Shown here: in pieces, positions 42,013 to 49,722 of the stretch | How positions within the stretch are numbered: the first letter of the stretch is position 1 | Layout of the letters: the number at the start of each line of letters is the position of its first letter | Assembly: GCF_002259645.1 (NCBI RefSeq) | Contig: NZ_MWWV01000016.1 | Span: forward strand, 1-49,722 | DNA from: Bifidobacterium tissieri | Lineage (GTDB): Bacteria > Actinomycetota > Actinomycetes > Actinomycetales > Bifidobacteriaceae | Reading direction: 5' to 3' | Length of the DNA: 49,722 nt | The notes under the pieces: generated by a model | Database searches by the model: none | What the model saw: the letters and a program-made list of their open reading frames with translations, nothing else | Told to the model about the DNA's origin: nothing | Translations under genes and position numbers: made by a program

Positions 42013-43760
42013 CGATCCCTCCTCTCCGAAGAGGCCGAACCTGCCGATCCTGCCGCGTGACGGGGTGCGGACGGTGCCGGCGGGCGCAGATTCGGCATGG
42101 CCGTAGCTTCCGGCAGCGTATTGCCATCATGAGTACGCTGTGCGATGATCTCGGTCTCCTCGTTGGAAGGGTTCTGGACGGCCTGCGCGGTATGACGTGC
42201 GTGACGCGGCGTCTCGGTCATTGACGCGATGGGCTCGATGGGCTCAATAGGAGCGACGGGCGTCACCGGAGCAGGCACGGCCATGGTTGCGAATGCGTCG
42301 GCATTCGCGCCTGACTCATCGGAAGCCTCCGCCTCGTTTGCAGATGCTTCGGACTCGGACTGTGCCATACGGGCCTGTGAGGCCTTCTTCTCCTTCTCGC
42401 GTAGCGCCATCAGCGCCTCGTACTGGAAGGCGTCATCATCGGTGTCGCTGACCGGCTTGTTCGCCGAATTCGAAATGATCAGCAGCAGGGATGCAAGTAT
42501 GCAGTTGGCGATCAGGCTGGAACCGCCGGCCGCCAGATACGGCAGCGTCAGACCGGTCAGCGGGATCACGCCGGTGACGCCTCCCACGACGGTGAACACC
42601 TGAAACGCCATGGTGAACACCAGACCCGATGCCAGCAGTTTGCCGAATCCGTCGGTCACTTTCATGGCGATGATCATGCCGGTGCCGATGATGATCAGGT
42701 ACAGCGCCAGAATCGCGAACAGTCCGGCGATGCCAAGCTCCTCGCCCAGCGATGCGTAGATGAAGTCGGAATTGGCGAACGGCGTGACGGTCGGATGCCC
42801 CTGACCAAGTCCGGTGCCGGTCATACCGCCCGTCGCAAGACCGAATCGACCCTGCACCAGCTGGAAGGAGCCGCCGACTGCGTTGTAGATCTTGTCGTCG
42901 TACGGGTGTAGCCAGGCGTTCACACGATTACCCACATGCGAGAACATCATCACAGCCGCCACGGAACCGACCGCGAAGCCAACGAAGCCGATCAGGATCC
43001 AGCTCTTCTGTCCGGTCGCCACATACAGCATCGACACGAACATGGCGAAGAACATCAGCGACGTACCAAGATCGTGCTGCAGCACGAGCACGCCCATGCA
43101 CACCACCCACACCACGAGGATCGGGCCCAGATCCTGCAGTCGAGGCAACCGAATGCCGAGGATCTTCTTGCCGCCCACGGCCAACTGGTCGCGATGATCA
43201 AACAGGTACGAGGCGAAGAAGAACGCCAGGAACAGCTTGGCGAATTCAGCCGGCTGCAACGTATGGCTGCCGAACGCCAACCAGACGCGTGCGCCGTTGA
43301 TCTCCTTGCCGATGAACGGCAGCATGGGGGAAAGGAGCAGCACCAGACCCACGACCATGCTCAGATACGAGAATTTGCGCAGTACGCGATAATCCCGCAT
43401 GAATATCACCAGGATCGCGCACAGGACAAGCGCCACGCACAGCCAGATCATCTGCGTCAGCGCTACGGTGCTATGTCCCTTGCCGAACACATCGTTCTGG
43501 TTATCGATACGGGCGATCATGATAAGACCAATACCGCTGAGCAGCATCACGCATGGCAGGATCGTCTGATCGGCATGCGGCTGTCGGACCAGCAGAATGA
43601 TCCAGAACACCACGAACAGCGCTCCGACGATGCCAAGACGAGTCGCGTAGGCGGCCGGGAATGAGTTATGCACTCGCATGAACATCTGAAAGAATCCCAG
43701 CATCACGGTCGCACCCGCCAGTATCAGCATTGAGGCCTGTTCGATTCGACGTGCGATCAT
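42009..43760 (-). CDS. rodA: SEDS-family peptidoglycan glycosyltransferase (RodA/FtsW)
   Basis: This is a 583-residue protein with about ten to twelve membrane segments in the first 465 residues. Family marks include KEINGARVWLAFGSHTLQPA, EFAKLFLAFFFASY, LQHDLGTSLMFFAMF and IPLTGLTLPYLAAGGSSL. SEDS proteins polymerise lipid II into glycan strands with a class B PBP. A C-terminal cytoplasmic tail of about 115 residues, rich in Ala, Glu, Pro and Thr, is longer than usual and holds many Thr residues that might be targets of the neighbouring kinases (inference). It overlaps pstP and pbpA by four bases. Confidence 0.96.
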   Translation of the reverse strand: MIARRIEQASMLILAGATVMLGFFQMFMRVHNSFPAAYATRLGIVGALFVVFWIILLVRQPHADQTILPCVMLLSGIGLIMIARIDNQNDVFGKGHSTVALTQMIWLCVALVLCAILVIFMRDYRVLRKFSYLSMVVGLVLLLSPMLPFIGKEINGARVWLAFGSHTLQPAEFAKLFLAFFFASYLFDHRDQLAVGGKKILGIRLPRLQDLGPILVVWVVCMGVLVLQHDLGTSLMFFAMFVSMLYVATGQKSWILIGFVGFAVGSVAAVMMFSHVGNRVNAWLHPYDDKIYNAVGGSFQLVQGRFGLATGGMTGTGLGQGHPTVTPFANSDFIYASLGEELGIAGLFAILALYLIIIGTGMIIAMKVTDGFGKLLASGLVFTMAFQVFTVVGGVTGVIPLTGLTLPYLAAGGSSLIANCILASLLLIISNSANKPVSDTDDDAFQYEALMALREKEKKASQARMAQSESEASANEAEASDESGANADAFATMAVPAPVTPVAPIEPIEPIASMTETPRHARHTAQAVQNPSNEETEIIAQRTHDGNTLPEATAMPNLRPPAPSAPRHAAGSAGSASSERRDR

Positions 43761-45457
43761 TGCTGAGTCTCCGTATTCGATGCGCTGGGCGACGGTGATT
43801 GCGATGCCCCCGCGGAATCATTCTGATTCTGCTGGTTGTCTTGCGCCGACTGATCGTTCTGACCGGACTGGTCAGTCTGTTCCGCGCCGCCGAACTCGTC
43901 CTTCGGCTTCTCCTGACTCTGCAGGTCCTCGGCCTGCTGACGAATCGTCTGCGCGTGCGTTTCAGCCTCGGCATACGAGCCGACCGTGATGCCACGGCTC
44001 AGCTGCTCCCGCCAATTCGCCGGCAGCGACAATACCGTGATGTCGGTTCGTTTCACCTCGTGCGAGAGCGAGAATCCGAACAGATCGGTGGGCACACCCT
44101 GATAAATCGCCACCGAACCTTCCGCCTCGCCTAGATAGTATTGCGTCTGCGACCATCGAAAGGCCATGAAGCCGGCGCCTCCCAGCACCAGCAGCACCGC
44201 CACGATAATGCCGATGATGGTCATGCGGAACCGGGAGCGACGCTTGCGCGCCTGCTGCGCCTGTTCCCGCTGCTGGGTCTTGATGGCCCGTGCCACTTCG
44301 GGATCGTGCGGGTCGGCGCTCGCACTGCCGTCGCGTTTCTGCACCACGGGGATTTCCCCGGTATTCGGCATGGCGACGTCGGTGGTTTCGGGACGCTGGC
44401 TCGACGGCTGCGCCACTCGCGGCGATGTCGCCTCGTCGGTTTGCTCGTTCTTTGGCTTCTGCTCCTGCATAAGCGCGGCCGCGCGCTGCGCCGGACTGCC
44501 CTGATCCGCCTTGAGCGCGGGAGCCGTCACCACGGATTCGTCGATGATGTCGGCGATGCTTTCCAGGCTGGCGCTTACGGCACCACCCACCAGAGGCACC
44601 GGCGAATTCTCATCGGTTGGCTTCTCGCTCAACGGCACGGTGGCGTCCGCGATCACGGCGGTCACGTTGTCGGTGCTGCCGGCCTTCAACGCCATGGCGA
44701 CCAGACGCTGTGCACACTCCTCGGGATCGGTCAGCTCACTCAGCGTCTCTTCAAGTGTGGAATCCTCCAGAACTCCGCAAAGGCCATCGGAGCACAGCAG
44801 CCAGCGGTCGCCGGCCTTGGCGCGGCGGATGGAGATGTCGGGGCGGGGATCGATGTCGAAATCTCCAAGCACGCGCATCACCACGTTGCGCTGTGGATGA
44901 TTCTTCGCTTCGGCCTCGGTGATCCTGCCGGTGTCGATCAGATGCTGCACATAGCTGTGATCCTTGGTCGCTCGGATCAGATGACCATCACGTAGCAGAT
45001 ACGCGCGTGAATCACCGATGTGCGCAAGAATCCAATGGTTTTCGACCAGACTCAGTGCCACCACGGTGGTGCCCATGCCGGACAGACGACGTTCATGCTT
45101 CGCCTTGCCCACGATGGCGTCGTGCGCCGCCAGCACGGAGGTCTCCATGATCTTCGACACGGTCTCGATGTCGTTCGACGATTCCTCATGCTCGATATGG
45201 GCCAGCGAACGGATTGCAATGGTCGAAGCGGTATCGCCGCCTGCATGGCCGCCCATGCCGTCGCAGATCGCCGCGAAATGGCGTCCGGCGAACGATGAAT
45301 CCTGATTGTTGCTACGCACATATCCCACATCGGACACCGTTGTGGAATATAACGTGAGCGCAGGTGCCGCGTTCACCGCGGGCGTTGGATCCGTGGTCTC
45401 CGAGGCCGTCTGCTGAACCTGCTGTAAGGACGATGAAGAAGACTGATTGGTGGCCAT
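43757..45457 (-). CDS. pstP: PP2C-type Ser/Thr protein phosphatase PstP
   Basis: This is a 566-residue protein. The PP2C domain (about 35-275) has SDVGYVRSNNQDSSF, AAICDGMGGHAGGD, AHIGDSRAYLLRDG and LLCSDGLCGVLED, with the metal-binding aspartates intact. A polar linker rich in Pro, Ala and Glu leads to one membrane span (TIIGIIVAVLLVLGGAGF). An outer domain follows, with a Gln/Asn/Ser-rich tail. It reverses PknA/PknB phosphorylation. It overlaps rodA by four bases and follows fhaB by three. Confidence 0.95.
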   Translation of the reverse strand: MATNQSSSSSLQQVQQTASETTDPTPAVNAAPALTLYSTTVSDVGYVRSNNQDSSFAGRHFAAICDGMGGHAGGDTASTIAIRSLAHIEHEESSNDIETVSKIMETSVLAAHDAIVGKAKHERRLSGMGTTVVALSLVENHWILAHIGDSRAYLLRDGHLIRATKDHSYVQHLIDTGRITEAEAKNHPQRNVVMRVLGDFDIDPRPDISIRRAKAGDRWLLCSDGLCGVLEDSTLEETLSELTDPEECAQRLVAMALKAGSTDNVTAVIADATVPLSEKPTDENSPVPLVGGAVSASLESIADIIDESVVTAPALKADQGSPAQRAAALMQEQKPKNEQTDEATSPRVAQPSSQRPETTDVAMPNTGEIPVVQKRDGSASADPHDPEVARAIKTQQREQAQQARKRRSRFRMTIIGIIVAVLLVLGGAGFMAFRWSQTQYYLGEAEGSVAIYQGVPTDLFGFSLSHEVKRTDITVLSLPANWREQLSRGITVGSYAEAETHAQTIRQQAEDLQSQEKPKDEFGGAEQTDQSGQNDQSAQDNQQNQNDSAGASQSPSPSASNTETQQ

Positions 45458-45460
45458 GCT

Positions 45461-45976
45461 TTACCTCAGCTCGAAAGTGGTCGCACCGATGCGTACGGGT
45501 ACGCGTGCCGGCAGTACGGCGGCTTCGGTGAGCTTCTTACCGCCCACCACCGTGCCGTTGGTGCTGCCGAGATCCTCGATGGCCCATCCGCCACTGCCGG
45601 AATCCCAGAATATGCGCGCATGATGGGAGGATACGAATTCGTCGTCGAGCACGACGGAATTGCCTGCCGCGCGGCCCAGCGTGATCTGACCATTGCCCAG
45701 TGGCATGGTGGTTCCGGCCAGCGGGCCGTCGATGATCGTGAGAATGGTGGGCTGTTCCGTCACGGGTCGGGCAGGTTTGATCGGCGCCGGCGTAGGAGTG
45801 GGGGCAGGCGCCTGAGCCGCCTGCTGGGCGGCTTGGGTACGTTTACGATGCTTCTTGGAAGGCTTGGGGCTGTACGACGCCACGTCGCGGTGCAAAGAGC
45901 GTACGGCGAGCCATACGAATACCCATAGCAAGATCAGGAATCCGTATTTGAGAACGGTGAAAGTAAGTTCGGTCAT
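45461..45976 (-). CDS. fhaB: FHA-domain membrane protein FhaB (FipA-like)
   Basis: This is a 171-residue protein. An N-terminal membrane span (YGFLILLWVFVWLAVRSL) is followed by a basic stretch (KPSKKHRKRTQAAQQ) and a Pro/Ala linker. A C-terminal FHA domain follows (LGNGQITLGRAAGNSVVLDD, SSHHARIFW, DLGSTNGTVVGGKK). FHA domains bind phosphothreonine made by PknA/PknB. In mycobacteria FhaB links the kinases to the division machinery. The ribosome-binding site is weak, and the gene lies 33 bases after fhaA. Confidence 0.94.
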   Translation of the reverse strand: MTELTFTVLKYGFLILLWVFVWLAVRSLHRDVASYSPKPSKKHRKRTQAAQQAAQAPAPTPTPAPIKPARPVTEQPTILTIIDGPLAGTTMPLGNGQITLGRAAGNSVVLDDEFVSSHHARIFWDSGSGGWAIEDLGSTNGTVVGGKKLTEAAVLPARVPVRIGATTFELR

Positions 45977-46009
45977 GATTGGCTCGCGTTCGTGCGTCGG
46001 GGAAGTGGA

Positions 46010-46711
46010 TCAGTCCTGCGGGGTGGAAGACGCCCAGAACAGGATGCGCGTACGCCCGATGGTGATGGTGTTGCCGTCGAGCAGTGTGGCCGCGGGAACC
46101 TGATGTCCCTCCACATAGGTGCCGTTTGTGGATCGCAGATCACGCGCGATCACCCCGTTGTCGGTGATATCGATCTCAAGATGGCTGCGCGAGATACCCG
46201 GATCGTCGATCACGATGTCGCAGTTCGATCCACGGCCGATCACGGTCTTCGGAGCGGTAAGCAGGTACTGGCGTCCGTTGATCTCCAGCACCGGGCAGTC
46301 CTTCGTTTCGCTCGGCGTGGTCACGGGAGCCGCGTTGCCCTGCACGGACTCGCTGGAAAGTTTGAATTCGGCGCGGCTCAGATCGAGATCCTCCTCGAAG
46401 ATCACCACGACCGGGCCGACGAAGGCGTAATGCTGGCTTTCCGCGTACTTGGTGAGATTGTCGGCGAGTTCGTTGGCCAGAGTCTCGGACCCCCACTGTT
46501 CGATTCGGTCGAAATCGGGGGTGGACAGGCGGAACCGGTATTCGTTGGGGGCCACGGTACGATCTCGTCCCATGGGCATGGCCTGTGCGTCGATCTCACG
46601 TTCAAGGGCGCTGGAGAGGTCCACCGGCTGGAGGTCCTTGGAGGCGAATTTGCTGAATACGCCGTTTACGGCACCTTCGACACTTTTTTCGAAACGGTCG
46701 AGAACGCTCAT
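46010..46711 (-). CDS. fhaA: FHA-domain protein FhaA (DUF3662 plus FHA)
   Basis: This is a 233-residue protein. The N-terminal DUF3662 domain (MSVLDRFEKSVEGAVNGVFS, LQPVDLSSALEREIDAQAM, PNEYRFRLS) is joined by a short linker to a C-terminal FHA domain (TVIGRGSNCDIVIDDPGISR, DLRSTNGTYVEGH). It binds phosphothreonine partners of the PknB system and regulates peptidoglycan work. GAAAGGGA precedes ATG 46711, which rules out the longer frame to 46777. It is the first gene of the operon that runs to pknB, so the region upstream of it controls all seven genes. Confidence 0.95.
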   Translation of the reverse strand: MSVLDRFEKSVEGAVNGVFSKFASKDLQPVDLSSALEREIDAQAMPMGRDRTVAPNEYRFRLSTPDFDRIEQWGSETLANELADNLTKYAESQHYAFVGPVVVIFEEDLDLSRAEFKLSSESVQGNAAPVTTPSETKDCPVLEINGRQYLLTAPKTVIGRGSNCDIVIDDPGISRSHLEIDITDNGVIARDLRSTNGTYVEGHQVPAATLLDGNTITIGRTRILFWASSTPQD

Positions 46712-46954
46712 GAATATCCCTTTCTCGCAATGGCTCCATCGTACGCAGCTGTCTTTACCAAGGCATGGGTATCCCAAGCTATCATTGCAAAGTCTTCATT
46801 ACGCTTTCTTTCTTCCACCAATCGTAATCCCGACTGGGAATTTTGCCCGCATCTTCCTGCAAAACCTTCGGCTGAGAGGGAAAATCCCCCACTTGGGGTG
46901 TTTCACTCCCCCGATGTGCCGTCGCCGCGCCCCCGATGGCCCGGCTGGTATTGC

Positions 46955-47104
46955 GTCACTTGGGCCGACTACCGTCACGTGGACCGCCCGGCCCATGTGA
47001 CGGCATCTCATAATCGTTGATTTTTCAACGTTTGTATTTCTTCGTCACGTGGACCGCCCAGCCCGCGTGACGCAATGCGGCCCGCGTGACGCGTCACATG
47101 GGCC
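46955..47104. repeat. GTCACRTGGRCC dyad cluster before fhaA operon
   Basis: Seven copies of GTCAC(R/T)TGG(R)CC or its reverse lie within 150 bases. Pairs form hairpins at 46972-47003 and 47042-47073 (70 bases apart, each with CGTCACGTGG on the left and GTGACG on the right). A near-palindrome follows at 47078-47104. A small stem CGTTGA-TTTT-TCAACG lies between them. The region is between the Nudix stop and the fhaA start. No gene is present in 46712-47137. Confidence 0.7.
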
Positions 47105-47137
47105 GAGATCGGTGTATACCCCCTGACGACTTGGGCT

Positions 47138-47785
47138 CTAGGCCTTGTCACCACACGGTTTGCCCAGCGCCCGGCGCAAGGCCTCGTGCTTGAGCGCGAT
47201 CGTCGCATTCGACGAGACGATACCCACGGCATTGAGCTCATCCCAGCTCACCCACGTGCTTGCCACATGTTCGTCCTTGTCGAAGTGCCGCTCCCCCGTG
47301 TGCCAACGACGCAGATGCAGCACCATGATGTTCGCCAGTTCGTCGGTCATGCCCTCCGAGGAATAGCATTGTGCCACGTCGTCGATGACGATGCCGTCCT
47401 GTCCGTCCGGTCGTACGCCGGTCTCTTCGTGCAGTTCGCGCAGGGCCGCGGCATGCGGTTCCTCATCGTCGTCGATCAGTCCGGCCGGTATGCCGAACGC
47501 GTACATGTTCGGTCCGACTCGGTACTCACGTTCGAGCAGGTATCGGTCGGTGGCGCAATCATGAACCAGCATCACCACGCAGGGTGCATGCCTCATCACC
47601 TGACGATGGATTCGCGTCGACGAGCCGTCGTGCCGGGTCAGTCGTATCGTCTGATCCTCCACGCGGAAAATCGCACCCGTATACACGGTCTCGACCGATT
47701 CCACCACCGGTGTCGTTTCCATGTCGATGTCGTTGCTGGCCTCCAGCCGCTTGATCACATCGTTGGTATCGTTCGTGTCGTTCAT
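47138..47785 (-). CDS. Nudix hydrolase, ADP-ribose pyrophosphatase-like
   Basis: This is a 215-residue protein. The Nudix box is complete, starting with GLIDDDEEPHAAALRELHEE and ending TGV, so the metal and catalytic Glu residues are present. Around it are ILV-rich strands (VVMLVHDCATDRYLLEREYR, MYAFGIPAGL) as in ADP-ribose pyrophosphatases. It cleaves a nucleoside diphosphate linked to another group. ADP-ribose is the likely but unproven substrate. ATG 47785 (MNDTNDTND) fits best. The longer frame to 47956 runs through a palindrome-rich AT stretch unlike coding DNA. The upstream sirtuin also concerns NAD-derived ADP-ribose, so the pair may share a pathway (inference). Confidence 0.9.
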   Translation of the reverse strand: MNDTNDTNDVIKRLEASNDIDMETTPVVESVETVYTGAIFRVEDQTIRLTRHDGSSTRIHRQVMRHAPCVVMLVHDCATDRYLLEREYRVGPNMYAFGIPAGLIDDDEEPHAAALRELHEETGVRPDGQDGIVIDDVAQCYSSEGMTDELANIMVLHLRRWHTGERHFDKDEHVASTWVSWDELNAVGIVSSNATIALKHEALRRALGKPCGDKA

Positions 47786-47891
47786 CTGGTCACCCACTTG
47801 CCGTACCCACTTTCCATAAGGGGGACTGTCGTATTCAATTCGTAACCGCTTCCGCATTCGTCCGAACGGCCACGTATGTGTGTCACTGCCG

Positions 47892-47929
47892 ATACACATC
47901 GCATATATACGTATATATGCGATGTGTAT
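47892..47929. promoter_or_regulatory. 38-bp perfect palindrome, AT-rich
   Basis: The sequence reads the same on both strands over 38 bp. The half-arm is ATACACATCGCATATATAC and the centre is ACGT. It lies about 110 bases before the Nudix start and could be extruded as a cruciform or bind a symmetric regulator. Confidence 0.65.
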
Positions 47930-47969
47930 ATATACGTCTGAAGGACGGTCGTGCATGGCCGTATAACCA

Positions 47970-47991
47970 CGTATATATACGTATATATACG
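47970..47991. promoter_or_regulatory. 22-bp perfect palindrome, AT-rich
   Basis: A perfect palindrome of the CGTATATATACG type lies with its centre exactly 70 bases from the centre of the 38-bp palindrome. It lies between the sirtuin stop (48029) and the Nudix gene. The pair could be two sites for one regulator. Confidence 0.6.
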
Positions 47992-48028
47992 GCGTGTACG
48001 CATATGCAGCCGGTATACAGTCGAAGCG

Positions 48029-48781
48029 TTATCCGTTGATCGTCTGTTCCACCAATTCCGGTAGTGCGACGGCGATATCGTCATGGATCAGACGGGTGGC
48101 GATGCCGTCGTACTGTGTGCGGCCCATGTTCATGATGGTCATCGGCACACCGGCCTGCACTGCGATGGGTGCCAGCGACGCCGCCGGGAACACCTCCAGC
48201 GTAGACCCGATGACCCAGAATTCGTCCGCTTCCTGCACCCGCTTGATCGACTTTTCCATGGCGCCGTTGGGCAGTGCCTCGCCGAAATACACCACGTCGG
48301 TCTTGATCATGCCGTTGCAGGGCATATTCCCCTTGTACGGCAGTTTGCGATGGCAACGCGGATCAGGCTCCTCGTCCAGACGATCCATGATCTCGGCCGT
48401 GTCGTACTTGGCATGGCATTTCATGCAGTGTGACGTGCCGATGGTGCCGTGCAGATTCACGATCACATCCGGGGAGTTTCCGGCCTTCTCGTGCAGGGCG
48501 TCGAAGTTCTGCGTGGCCAGCAGCGTGAGCATTCCGGCCTTCTCAAGATCGACCAGCGCCTTGTGGGCGGCACCGGGCTGCGCACCCCACACCGGCGACT
48601 CCTTCTGCCAGCGCCAGGAGTATTCGCGGTCCTCCTTGCTGGTCATGAAGGCGTCGATATCGTAGACGTTCATCTGTTCGGGATGCTTGGTCCACACGCC
48701 ATCCGGACCGCGGAAGTCCGGAATACCCGCGCTGGTGGAGATGCCGGCGCCCGTCAGTACCGCAATCTTCTTTGTACTCAT
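48029..48781 (-). CDS. Sirtuin (NAD-dependent protein deacylase, Sir2 family)
   Basis: This is a 250-residue protein of usual bacterial length. NAD-binding marks are GAGISTSAGIPDFRGPDG and TQNFDALHEKAG (the usual TQNID has F here). The catalytic His is in VNLHGT. Four zinc cysteines lie in HCMKCHAKY and in CHRKLPYKGNMPC. GSTLEVFPAASL and the C-terminal Rossmann parts complete the fold. It removes acyl groups from lysine using NAD, giving O-acyl-ADP-ribose, which a Nudix enzyme could process; a Nudix gene lies downstream on the same strand. Confidence 0.94.
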   Translation of the reverse strand: MSTKKIAVLTGAGISTSAGIPDFRGPDGVWTKHPEQMNVYDIDAFMTSKEDREYSWRWQKESPVWGAQPGAAHKALVDLEKAGMLTLLATQNFDALHEKAGNSPDVIVNLHGTIGTSHCMKCHAKYDTAEIMDRLDEEPDPRCHRKLPYKGNMPCNGMIKTDVVYFGEALPNGAMEKSIKRVQEADEFWVIGSTLEVFPAASLAPIAVQAGVPMTIMNMGRTQYDGIATRLIHDDIAVALPELVEQTING

Positions 48782-49203
48782 ACCTCTTTCTTACACCCGG
48801 AATATGTATGGATTCCGCAGTTGGCGTCTGTATGGCATGCTGTTCGTCTGGCGTTCGCCCATACTTCTACTTTTCCGCTTCGAGGACTTCATGAGGCGTG
48901 GGTGCGTTTGCCTGCTGATATGGTTTGCCTGCCGACGTGGTTGGGGCGGCTGGGATGGTCAGATGAGTGGGGATTCATTGCCGCTCTGGTGATGGTTTCG
49001 GATTCCCGTCAAGAATTTCCCTGGTGATCAGACGGATTGCCGGTGCTGGCAATGTTGTGTTAACCGTGCTGACGGTACTCTGATGGTGTCTGCGCCCATG
49101 ATCGGTTGTTGCGATGATTGTGGGGCTTGGTTTTGTGCGGTTTGCGACACGCCGGGGGAATGCCGTCGTTTCAACGATTTGGGGTGTGTTTTTGCATGCC
49201 GAT
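48782..49203. other. Intergenic stretch with no recognised gene
   Basis: No open frame here has both a credible start and a family-like protein. From about 49080 onward the plus strand becomes rich in G and T, the start of the rRNA leader region. Confidence 0.6.
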
Positions 49204-49232
49204 TTGCGTGGTTGTGTGTTGTCGTGTAAGTT
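49204..49232 (+). promoter_or_regulatory. Candidate rRNA operon promoter
   Basis: TTGCGT (49204-49209), a 17-base spacer and TAAGTT (49227-49232) are the best promoter-like match upstream of the 16S gene. It gives a leader of about 300 bases. Other promoters in the G/T-rich region are possible. Confidence 0.4.
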
Positions 49233-49298
49233 ATTCACTCGTTGCCCGGCACGACGGCGCTCCTTGGTTTTGGGGTGTGTTTGTTGGTGTGGTGGTGG

Positions 49299-49318
49299 TT
49301 TGAGAACTCAAGAGCGTG
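49299..49318 (+). promoter_or_regulatory. rRNA leader antitermination-like motif
   Basis: TTTGAGAACTCAAGAGCGTG resembles the conserved GAGAACTCAA element of actinobacterial rRNA leaders, which takes part in antitermination or processing. It lies about 245 bases before the 16S start. Confidence 0.55.
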
Positions 49319-49543
49319 TTTTGTACTACTAAGTTTTGATTGCCAGTCCGGCTGCTGCTCCTGTCGTTGTGTGGTGGGAGTGCCCGAGGGGGTTTGATTG
49401 TGGCCGGGTTTTTGGAAGGATTGTGCGAGCATGCGGCTGGTTGGCTGTCGCGGGGTTTCCCGTGGTGGTTGCTGGTTGTGTGTTTTGTCTGTCTTTTTCT
49501 TTTCTTTTTTTCGAGTCATTGTTTTGGCTCTTCATGAAGGTTT

Positions 49544-49722
49544 TTTGTGGAGGGTTTGATTCTGGCTCAGGACGAACGCTGGCGGCGTGCTTAACACATG
49601 CAAGTCGAACGGGATCCATCAAGCTTGCTTGGTGGTGAGAGTGGCGAACGGGTGAGTAATGCGTGACCAACCTGCCCTGTACTCTGGAATAGCTCCTGGA
49701 AACGGGTGGTAATGCCGGATGC
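49544..49722 (+). rRNA. 16S ribosomal RNA, 5' end only (runs off window)
   Basis: The conserved start AGGGTTTGATTCTGGCTCAG and the following GACGAACGCTGGCGGCGTGC place the mature 5' end at about 49544. The V1 stretch GGATCCATCAAGCTTGCTTG with GTGAGTAATGCGTGACCAAC is of Bifidobacterium type. The rest lies outside the window. Confidence 0.97.

Noticed and set aside
47786-47956. Longer N-terminus for the Nudix protein
   Set aside because: It would translate through the 38-bp palindrome and adjoining AT-rich DNA, giving a sequence unlike the family. ATG 47785 is preferred.
49544-49722. Species name from the 16S fragment
   Set aside because: The V1 stretch resembles several Bifidobacterium species, and the following bases do not match any one I recall with certainty. 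Only the genus is claimed.

Overview
The window is a piece of a Bifidobacterium chromosome. The last ~180 bases are the 5' end of a 16S rRNA gene with bifidobacterial signature sequence. The cell-envelope cluster at 33-47 kb (crgA, DUF881, sortase E, trpG/pabA-like, then pknB-pknA-pbpA-rodA-pstP-fhaB-fhaA on the minus strand) is the arrangement known near oriC in Actinobacteria such as Mycobacterium tuberculosis. Base composition, codon use and an actinobacterial DUF3073 protein agree. I do not name a species.

Layout. 1-505: end of an IS3-family transposase, cut by the window edge. 0.7-9.1 kb: a glycan-use island with a TetR regulator, a GH78 alpha-L-rhamnosidase, a DUF5060/DUF4038 (GH140-like) glycosidase and a 14-segment MFS permease. 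Neither enzyme has a visible signal peptide, so I infer that the permease imports a rhamnose-containing glycoside that is cut in the cytoplasm. 9.9-14 kb: an AEC-type permease and a three-gene ABC transporter. 14.6-14.8 kb: tRNA-Ala(TGC) and tRNA-Ile(GAT) on the minus strand. 15-22 kb: a YgjP-like metallopeptidase, Dps, a CNNM/CorC-type membrane protein, beta-carbonic anhydrase and PEP carboxylase. 22-32 kb: a ThrE-like exporter, an aldo/keto reductase divergent from its likely MerR regulator, TrpS, a DUF3073 protein, an SCP-like protein and glycogen phosphorylase. 32-47 kb: a rhomboid protease and the envelope/kinase cluster. 47-49 kb: a Nudix hydrolase and a sirtuin, then the leader and start of an rRNA operon.

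The unexpected content lies between the genes. The intergenic spaces hold several families of hairpin-forming repeats. (a) A fold-back family has a constant apical core, TCGACGTACCTTTGTACG, and complementary arms that differ from gene to gene. At thrE, trpS and glgP the arms begin at or within a few bases of the stop codon. (b) Tandem arrays of about four units with an exact 51- or 52-bp period occur at 14.2, 15.9 and 26.5 kb. Each unit is a 34-bp TGC(N28)GCA core with dyad symmetry plus a 17-18-bp spacer. (c) Long inverted repeats at 4.4-5.2 kb share a 32-nt loop and show compensatory arm changes. (d) A CTGGGTATAACCGGGT-like motif occurs in both orientations at 4.3-4.9 and 19.0-19.2 kb. (e) GTCACRTGGRCC-type dyads lie in front of the fhaA operon. 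(f) AT-rich perfect palindromes lie in front of the Nudix gene. A candidate small RNA with a CU-rich linker lies at about 9.46-9.57 kb on the minus strand.

All function calls rest on recognising motifs by eye. No database search or folding program was run.
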